Positions 53,075 to 58,834 of a stretch of 58,834 nucleotides of DNA are shown here, one piece after another. Positions within the stretch are counted from its first letter, which is position 1, and every line of letters begins with the position of its first letter. The notes below the pieces were generated by a model that was not told the DNA's origin, did not search any database, and saw nothing but the letters and a program-made list of their open reading frames with translations. This DNA is from Lachnospiraceae bacterium (lineage in GTDB: Bacteria > Bacillota > Clostridia > Lachnospirales > Lachnospiraceae), in NCBI GenBank assembly GCA_900766915.1, contig CAAFXE010000117.1, positions 1 through 58,834 on the forward strand, written 5' to 3'. Both the position numbers and the translations under genes were made by a program.

Positions 53075-54544
53075 ATGGAGATTGTTTCAAGCTATGTAAG
53101 AGAGCAGGAACGGTATACCAAGAATAATCTGAGAGACATATTTTCTTTTGCTGACAATGAGGTAGAGAGATTTATCAAGAATCTGAAAGCCTTTGGTGTA
53201 TTAAAGAGTGTTAAAAACAGCAGCGATCAGATGGAGATGTCAGACCTGACAGATGAAGATTTAGAAATCACAGATGATACAGCAGAAAGTGGTGACTGCC
53301 TGTATGTATTTACTTATGTGGGAATCATTACATGTGGCAGCAGAATTGTTAAAGTATATCCTAAGTATCTTCTGTCAAAGGAATCAGACCATCTGGAGAA
53401 TATGAAACAGGTATTAAAGGTTCTGGAAAAATATAGTCGTTCCGAAGAACAGATTGTGAAAGTGTTCAATGGTAATGGCGAAAACCGCAGCTTTAATATG
53501 CTTGCAGTTATTCTGTACTTGCTGAACGATTATTATGAATATGGGGTATATACCAACAGCGAAGATATTATTGAAATCAATGGTGATGGAGATATTCTGT
53601 GGGGTAAAACCATAGATGAAAGTTTTGGTATGTTACAGGATAACCGCCCATACTATATGGAATTATATACTGGCAGAACAGTTGATGATGACATGGATTA
53701 TTTTAAGAGGCTTCATGAATGTATTCTCACGGAATGTTCTGAGCAGCTTCATGCGGTCCAACTTGATACTCTTTTTGATATTGATCAGATAACATTGTCA
53801 GAAGAAAAGCTGAACGATTTTGGAGATACCGATTACATTCTGGAGCGTTTGCAGAAAGAGCTAAATATCCAGTTTAATACAAGACGACAGATACTGCTTA
53901 AGACTCTGTATGCCTATGTGTCACAGAACAGGAGACTACTTGAAGATAATGATGGTATAAGCATGTATGGAACGACAGCATTCCATGCGGTCTGGGAAAA
54001 AGTATGTGCAGAAGTGTTTGATAACAAGCTGAATACTTCTCTTGGGAAACTGAATATGTCTGTTCCTCTGGCCAAGGAATATAGGCCGAGTGATACGTTG
54101 ATTGAGATAATAGAAAAGCCAAAATGGCAAGGTATTGACACTGAGGAAAAGCCGGCTCCGGATACTCTGATTCCTGATCTGATAAGTATACCAAAGATTG
54201 GAAATGAGGATTATTTTCTTATTTTCGACGCAAAGTATTATAATCTGCGATTGGAACGTGGAAAAACACTAAGTGGAAATCCGGGAGTAGGAGACGTAAC
54301 GAAGCAGTATATGTATCAGCTGGCATATAAGAATTTTATTAAGGCCCACAACATTGCGGTAGTGAAGAACTGCTTTCTGATGCCTACTGAAAAGGATGAA
54401 ATTATCAATAAGGGAACAGCCAAAATGTCTATGTTGGAAGCACTTGGTCTGGAAAATATTCAGATCAGATTACTGCCGGCAAGGATGATGTATGAATACT
54501 ATCTTTCCCAGAAGAAGATTGATATCGGGCTTCTGGATTTATGA
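53075..54544 (+). CDS. LlaJI-family (McrC-like) restriction endonuclease subunit
   Basis: A 489-residue protein with an N-terminal winged-helix-like part and a C-terminal PD-(D/E)xK nuclease core: IPDLISIPK ... DYFLIFDAKYYNL (about 366-388; Asp and D-A-K), preceded by VWEKVCAEVF. It matches the LlaJI R2 / BsuMI YdjA type partner of McrB-like GTPases. It starts 15 bases after the McrB-like gene. Together with the two methyltransferases this makes a complete restriction-modification system. Confidence 0.92.
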   Translation: MEIVSSYVREQERYTKNNLRDIFSFADNEVERFIKNLKAFGVLKSVKNSSDQMEMSDLTDEDLEITDDTAESGDCLYVFTYVGIITCGSRIVKVYPKYLLSKESDHLENMKQVLKVLEKYSRSEEQIVKVFNGNGENRSFNMLAVILYLLNDYYEYGVYTNSEDIIEINGDGDILWGKTIDESFGMLQDNRPYYMELYTGRTVDDDMDYFKRLHECILTECSEQLHAVQLDTLFDIDQITLSEEKLNDFGDTDYILERLQKELNIQFNTRRQILLKTLYAYVSQNRRLLEDNDGISMYGTTAFHAVWEKVCAEVFDNKLNTSLGKLNMSVPLAKEYRPSDTLIEIIEKPKWQGIDTEEKPAPDTLIPDLISIPKIGNEDYFLIFDAKYYNLRLERGKTLSGNPGVGDVTKQYMYQLAYKNFIKAHNIAVVKNCFLMPTEKDEIINKGTAKMSMLEALGLENIQIRLLPARMMYEYYLSQKKIDIGLLDL

Positions 54545-54574
54545 TTTTCATGGGCTGCAAAAAGAGATGAAATA

Positions 54575-55027
54575 ATGGCGGATGTGTTAACAAAAGAACA
54601 GCGTCATAAGAACATGCAACATATAAAGTCCAGTGATACGAAAATAGAAGTATTACTTAGGAAAGCTCTCTGGCAGAAGGGATACCGGTACAGAAAGAAT
54701 TATAAGGAATTACCTGGAAAGCCTGATATAGCACTGACAAAGTATAAAGTTGCGATTTTTTGTGATGGAGAGTTTTTTCACGGAAAAGACTGGGAAGTAT
54801 TAAAGCCACGTCTGGAGAAAAGCAATAACAGCGAATTCTGGATTAGCAAGATATCAAGAAACCGGGAACGTGATGATGAAGTAAATAAGCAGTTGCTTTT
54901 TCTTGGTTGGACAGTGATTCGTTTCTGGGGTAATGATATTAAAAAAAATACAGATGAATGTATTAAGGTAATTGAGGAAGTCATATTTGATATTAAACTA
55001 GGCGAGAGTGAATTAGAAGTGCAATGA
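54575..55027 (+). CDS. vsr: Very short patch repair endonuclease (Vsr)
   Basis: A 150-residue enzyme with SSDTKIEVLLRKALWQKGYRYR carried in the N-terminal half, LPGKPDIAL (catalytic Asp), FCDGEFFHG (His) and the ISRNRERDDEVN segment. It nicks at T:G mismatches arising from deamination of 5-methylcytosine and so protects the host from mutation by the two methyltransferases. The second His of the usual HGH is Lys here. It follows the nuclease gene on the same strand. Confidence 0.95.
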   Translation: MADVLTKEQRHKNMQHIKSSDTKIEVLLRKALWQKGYRYRKNYKELPGKPDIALTKYKVAIFCDGEFFHGKDWEVLKPRLEKSNNSEFWISKISRNRERDDEVNKQLLFLGWTVIRFWGNDIKKNTDECIKVIEEVIFDIKLGESELEVQ

Positions 55028-55046
55028 ATAGAAAGGAGGTGCCACG

Positions 55047-56117
55047 ATGCCATTTAAGATTGTTCGTAATGACATAACAAAGGTTAAAGCAGATGCCATT
55101 GTAAATACAGCAAATCCAAATCCGATATGTGGCAGTGGTACAGACCTTGCTATTTATGAGGCTGCTGGCAAGGAACAGCTTCTTGAAGAGAGGACAAAGA
55201 TTGGAAAGATTGTAAGGGGAGAAATTGCAGTTACCGGAGCATATAACCTGAATGCGAAGTACATCATACATACAGTTGGTCCGGTATGGGAGGATGGTGA
55301 TCATCACGAATTTGATCTTCTGGAGAGCTGCTACAGGAAGTCCTTACAGAAAGCAGTGAAGTTAAAATGTGAGAGCATTGCATTTCCTCTGATATCAACC
55401 GGAGTATATGGTTTTCCAAAAGACAAGGCATTGCAGATAGCTGTATCTGTTTTCAGCGAGTTTCTTTTGGAAAATGATATGCAGATTATTCTTGTGGTGT
55501 TTGACAAGAAGTCATTTCAGCTTTCCGGTCAGATTGTGGGAGAAATTGATTCGTACATAGATGCAAATTATGTCAGGGATAGTCATAAAAGGGAGTATCC
55601 GGTACGGAACAGAAGAAGTGCCAGAGTCAGGGAACTGTCAGAAGAAGCTTTCTATGAAGAAATGCTTCAAAAGAACCAGATAGAGGACACTTATCCTTTT
55701 GTTGATGAAAGCAAAGCGTTGGCCGAACCGTGTATGTTGTCAGCGGATATGTCGCTGGAAGCTCAGCTGGCAAATATGGGAGCTTCTTTCCATGAAAAAT
55801 TATTCGAGCTGATTGATGCTTCACATCTGGATAATAAGGATGTCTGGAAGAGAGCAAATCTTGACAGAAAGCATTTTTCAAAGATTCAGTGCGACATGAA
55901 TTATCACCCCAAAAAGAAGACAGTAATGGCTCTCTGTATAGCACTGGAACTTGACCTGGAGCAGTCAAAGGACTTGCTTGCAAGAGCAGACTGGGCTTTC
56001 AGTCCGAGCAGCAAGGTGGATCTGATTGTTCAGAAAGCAATTATTGATAAGCAGTATGATATCATGCAGCTGAATATAACACTTTTCAAATATACGAATG
56101 AGATATTGGGTGTATAA
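55047..56117 (+). CDS. Macro domain protein with C-terminal HTH-like domain
   Basis: A 356-residue protein. Residues 1-170 are a macro domain: IVRNDITKVKADAIVNTANP, GSGTDLAIYEAAG, and FPLISTGVYGFPKDKAL, the loops that bind ADP-ribose. Residues about 245-356 are a helical part (LFELIDASHLDNKDVWKRAN, then FSKIQCDMNYHPKKKTVMAL) similar to an XRE-like domain seen with several defense proteins. AAGGAGG precedes the ATG. It starts 19 bases after vsr and may hydrolyse or sense ADP-ribose marks. Confidence 0.88.
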   Translation: MPFKIVRNDITKVKADAIVNTANPNPICGSGTDLAIYEAAGKEQLLEERTKIGKIVRGEIAVTGAYNLNAKYIIHTVGPVWEDGDHHEFDLLESCYRKSLQKAVKLKCESIAFPLISTGVYGFPKDKALQIAVSVFSEFLLENDMQIILVVFDKKSFQLSGQIVGEIDSYIDANYVRDSHKREYPVRNRRSARVRELSEEAFYEEMLQKNQIEDTYPFVDESKALAEPCMLSADMSLEAQLANMGASFHEKLFELIDASHLDNKDVWKRANLDRKHFSKIQCDMNYHPKKKTVMALCIALELDLEQSKDLLARADWAFSPSSKVDLIVQKAIIDKQYDIMQLNITLFKYTNEILGV

Positions 56118-56161
56118 TATGGTACTTATAAGTATTAAGAGTTGAAAAACTGGAGGTAAAG

Positions 56162-56944
56162 ATGGACTTAAAAGAATTTTATCTTGAAAATGTAAAAGAC
56201 TCAGATTATCATTATCGCTTTCGTAATACAGTACAAAATGCGAATATAACATATAATATTTTTACTGGATGTGAGGAAACAAATGATTATGAATTTGAAA
56301 TATTTGATGCAGAAGAAGCGATAACAAAATTTCGGGAATTGTGTCAGCCAGATGTTGGATTTTCAGATAATGAAAATAAATGTTGGTTCTATCTTATTAC
56401 ATTTTATTTGTATAAAATGGGATATGAGATAAAAGAATTTCCAAGAGTACTCGCAAGACCTCCAGTAGAGCCTACAGATTTTACATATGGAGATATTAGA
56501 AATAGAATTATTGCCGAAGGAAATGATGATAATGGTACTGTTAGATATGCCACGAGAAGACAGTTTGTCGCCAATCTTACCTTTATGCAGAAGTCAAATC
56601 ATATTGATATAGATAGATCAATAGATCAGAAATTTATTGAGATATCAAACAGACAGGCTTCTTTCAATAATATGAGTATAGATGAAAAGCTTGCTGAAAT
56701 TGCAAATCTAATAGAAAATTTATTGAAAAAAAAAGGATATTTTGTTCAGCTAGATTACTCACAAGTATGTTTTGGCTATGTTACCAACGAAATGATAACA
56801 AATTACAGAAAACAGATGCAGTGTTTTAGGCACGCTACGGATAGTTCTATAGCGGAGAGGAAGAATTTTACAGAAGATCAAAAGAATTTCTTAGTTGATT
56901 ATGGTTTGACTATAGTAAAAGTTATATATGCGTTAGCAAAATAA
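56162..56944 (+). CDS. Unrecognised protein, 260 residues, in the defense island
   Basis: A soluble acidic protein without signal or membrane segment (MDLKEFYLENVKDSDYHYRF..., middle NENKCWFYLITFYLYKMGYE, YATRRQFVANLTFMQ; end DYGLTIVKVIYALAK). GGAGGTAAAG lies before the ATG. It is low in GC even for this island. It stands between a macro domain gene and an ADP-ribosylglycohydrolase and is followed by a terminator. No motif of a known toxin, nuclease or ADP-ribosyltransferase was seen with confidence. Confidence 0.8.
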   Translation: MDLKEFYLENVKDSDYHYRFRNTVQNANITYNIFTGCEETNDYEFEIFDAEEAITKFRELCQPDVGFSDNENKCWFYLITFYLYKMGYEIKEFPRVLARPPVEPTDFTYGDIRNRIIAEGNDDNGTVRYATRRQFVANLTFMQKSNHIDIDRSIDQKFIEISNRQASFNNMSIDEKLAEIANLIENLLKKKGYFVQLDYSQVCFGYVTNEMITNYRKQMQCFRHATDSSIAERKNFTEDQKNFLVDYGLTIVKVIYALAK

Positions 56945-56952
56945 GCGGAAAT

Positions 56953-56983
56953 GTCGGTACAGATTGTGCCGGCGTTTTTTTAT
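56953..56983 (+). terminator. Intrinsic terminator after the unrecognised gene
   Basis: GTCGGTACA / TGTGCCGGC stem followed by GTTTTTTT. Confidence 0.88.
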
Positions 56984-57093
56984 TCCCAAAGTGTCGCTTT
57001 TCTGGCGACCATGTAATCAGCTACTTGCGATATACTCATATCGTAACAAGGAAACAGAAATTACCGGAGAGCTTTCGGAGACTGGAGGAAGAT

Positions 57094-58383
57094 ATGTACG
57101 GAGCAATTTTAGGAGACATTATTGGAAGTCCGTTTGAATTTGATAGAGGCGGAAAAACGAAAGAATTTGATCTTTTTACAAGAGGATGTGGATTCACGGA
57201 TGATTCTGTTATGACAGTAGCAATAGCAGAAGCGCTGATTTCCATTGGACCGGATGCAAATGAGATGGAGATTGAAGAAGCTGTGATTGCCAATATGCAG
57301 GACTGGGGTAGAAGCTATTCTCATGCAGGATATGGTGGTAAATTCAGACAATGGCTCAAAGCAAGAAATCCCAAGCCATATGGAAGCTATGGCAATGGAT
57401 CCGCCATGAGAGTATCGGCAGTTGGTTGGCTATATCCTACGATTGAGAGGACTAGGGAAGTGGCAGAAGCTACGGCATCAGTTACACATAATCATCTGGA
57501 AGGGATCAAAGGAGCTGTTGCAACTGCAAGCTGTATTTTTCTTGCAAGAAATGGTGCGACAAAAGAAGAAATCAAGAAATATGTAGAACAGGAATTTCAT
57601 TATGACCTGAGCAGGTCATTAGATGAAATCAGACCGTATTACCATCATGTGGAGAGTTGCCAGCAGACTGTACCGGAAGCAATTACTGCTTTTCTGGAAG
57701 CAGAAGATTTTGAGGATGCAGTGAGGAATGCAATTTCATTAGGTGGTGATACAGATACCCTTGCTGCCATTACTGGAAGTATTGCGGAAGCTTTCTTTGG
57801 GATACCGGCAGTTCTTAAAGCCGAATGCCGTAACAGGATTGATCCGGAGATGAACAGGGTTCTTGATGCATTTGATGAAGTGATGGGAAGGTGTTGCAGA
57901 AAGCTAGACGAGAGGATGCAGGGGAATGAACTAATCGATAATGCGATTTATAACCTATATGTACTTCAGGATAATGACAGTTTTGTGAATGTAATTACAT
58001 CCTTATGTTTCAGGATGAAAAGGGATGGCTGTGGAATGGTTCCTTTTGTAACGGTTGGCGAAGGGATGTTTTCTGATTTGGATATCTACAGCCTGAAAGA
58101 AGGAGATACCGTCACTCTTGATCATGAGGTCCGAATCCGCATGGACACTGTGGTTGCCGGAGATGGAGAGGAATGGTTTTACATTTTCACGAATGAAAAT
58201 GAGATACATAAGCAGTCCGTACCTGACGTGGTTATGGAAATACCATTTGCGGACATGTTTGACATTGCCGGAAAGAGTGACAAGGTCGCTGGAGTAGTTA
58301 TCAATCCTTTTGGAAGATATTTCAAGGCAGATAAGAAAGTAATTGAATGTATCTATGAAGTATTTAAGAATATGGAGGATTAG
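57094..58383 (+). CDS. ADP-ribosylglycohydrolase fused to an SseB-like domain
   Basis: A 429-residue protein. Residues 1-280 are a DraG-type hydrolase: MYGAILGDIIGSPFEF, FTDDSVMTVAIAEAL (metal-binding TDD), YGNGSAMRVSAVGW, and ISLGGDTDTLAAITGSIAEAFFG (second metal site). It removes ADP-ribose from a target. Residues about 285-429 (VPFVTVGEGMFSDLD, then FADMFDIAGKSDKVAGVVINPFG) look like an SseB-type domain. ATG at 57094 follows GGAGG. It starts a new unit after a terminator. Confidence 0.9.
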   Translation: MYGAILGDIIGSPFEFDRGGKTKEFDLFTRGCGFTDDSVMTVAIAEALISIGPDANEMEIEEAVIANMQDWGRSYSHAGYGGKFRQWLKARNPKPYGSYGNGSAMRVSAVGWLYPTIERTREVAEATASVTHNHLEGIKGAVATASCIFLARNGATKEEIKKYVEQEFHYDLSRSLDEIRPYYHHVESCQQTVPEAITAFLEAEDFEDAVRNAISLGGDTDTLAAITGSIAEAFFGIPAVLKAECRNRIDPEMNRVLDAFDEVMGRCCRKLDERMQGNELIDNAIYNLYVLQDNDSFVNVITSLCFRMKRDGCGMVPFVTVGEGMFSDLDIYSLKEGDTVTLDHEVRIRMDTVVAGDGEEWFYIFTNENEIHKQSVPDVVMEIPFADMFDIAGKSDKVAGVVINPFGRYFKADKKVIECIYEVFKNMED

Positions 58384-58388
58384 TCATT

Positions 58389-58834
58389 ATGGAAAGAACA
58401 ATCAGAGTAACAGGAAAAGGAAAAATTTCAGTGAAGCCGGATACAATAAGGATCAGACTCATTATGGAAGGAATATATCCGGAATACGATGAAACATTAC
58501 AGAAATCATCTGAAATAGTGGAACTGTTGAAGGATCTTGTGGAAAAACAGGGATATGAACGTAAGGAATTGAAGACTTTGTATTTCAACATAGATGCGGA
58601 ATATGAAAGCTATCAGGCAAAGGACAAGAGTTGGAAAAGAAGATTTCAGGGATATAAATATGTGCATCGTATGAAAATAGAGTTTCCGGCAGATAATCAG
58701 AGACTAGGAAAAATGCTTTATGCTCTGGCACACTGTCCGGTATCACCAGAGTTCTCCATTGAATATACTGTTTATGATCCGGAAGCATCTAAAAATGAAC
58801 TTCTTGGGAAAGCAGTAAAGGATTCCTTGAAAAA
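58389..58834 (+). CDS. SIMPL (DUF541) domain protein, cut by the right edge
   Basis: The frame opens at ATG 58389, five bases after the hydrolase stop, and is still open at the window end (148 codons). The start MERTIRVTGKGKISVKPDTI is the classic opening of the SIMPL family; ELKTLYFNIDAEYESY and YKYVHRMKIEF also fit. There is no signal peptide, unlike many members. Function unknown; close spacing suggests cotranscription with the ADP-ribosylglycohydrolase. Confidence 0.8.
   Translation, partial: MERTIRVTGKGKISVKPDTIRIRLIMEGIYPEYDETLQKSSEIVELLKDLVEKQGYERKELKTLYFNIDAEYESYQAKDKSWKRRFQGYKYVHRMKIEFPADNQRLGKMLYALAHCPVSPEFSIEYTVYDPEASKNELLGKAVKDSLK

Overview
The window looks like the chromosome of a spore-forming Firmicute of class Clostridia, most likely Lachnospiraceae. 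The evidence is an intact spoIIA operon (spoIIAA, spoIIAB, sigF) followed by spoVA genes, AGGAGG-type ribosome binding sites, several GTG and TTG starts, a CBS/DRTGG family II pyrophosphatase, a spore-former style M23/LysM/G5 peptidase and a DUF6465-like protein. The genus is inferred from gene content only.

Region 1 (1-7.4 kb) carries mobile-element scars. The left edge has the 3' end of a group II intron (domains V and VI). Next, on the minus strand, is a thiol-redox cluster (thioredoxin-thioredoxin reductase fusion, ccdA, tlpA/resA-like) split between ccdA and tlpA by an IS110-family element. That element has a long structured non-coding flank downstream of its transposase, as expected for the IS1111 type and its bridge RNA. 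A GntR-independent, XRE-type HTH / ABC-2 transporter module follows; its regulator is frameshifted and shortened and its permease has lost its middle.

Region 2 (7.4-43.2 kb) is core chromosome: VOC protein, cell-wall amidase, small proteins, a GT-C-like membrane protein, pyrophosphatase, flavoredoxin, M23 peptidase, murA, valS, an LTA-synthase-like protein, a zinc-ribbon/TPR protein, the spoIIA-spoVA block with spoVAD inverted, two OmpR-type two-component systems, an aconitase-family hydratase, mutS2, a degenerate HtrA-like protein, yhaM and rlmD. Intergenic signals of note are four hexamers at exact 11-bp spacing (PhoB/PhoP-box-like, 12.6 kb), a 14-bp palindrome over the hydratase promoter, and a 137-bp multibranched palindromic element between mutS2 and the HtrA-like gene.

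Region 3 (43.2 kb to the right edge) appears to be an integrated mobile element entering at the 3' end of rlmD, a gene family known to host ICEs. It begins with a short ORF and an attenuator-like leader, then ParB-like, TnpV, VapE-like and a small relaxosome-type protein, then a 370-bp inverted-repeat/iteron region that looks like an oriT or replication origin. Its cargo is a defense island: an LlaJI/BsuMI-like restriction system (two C5-methyltransferases, an McrB-like GTPase with an EVE/PUA-like insert, an LlaJI-family nuclease), a Vsr endonuclease, and an ADP-ribose-themed cassette (macro domain-HTH protein, an unrecognised 260-aa protein, an ADP-ribosylglycohydrolase-SseB fusion, a SIMPL protein). 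This last cassette is the best candidate for an undescribed system. No integrase, relaxase or right end is present in the window, and no tRNA, rRNA or CRISPR array was seen.
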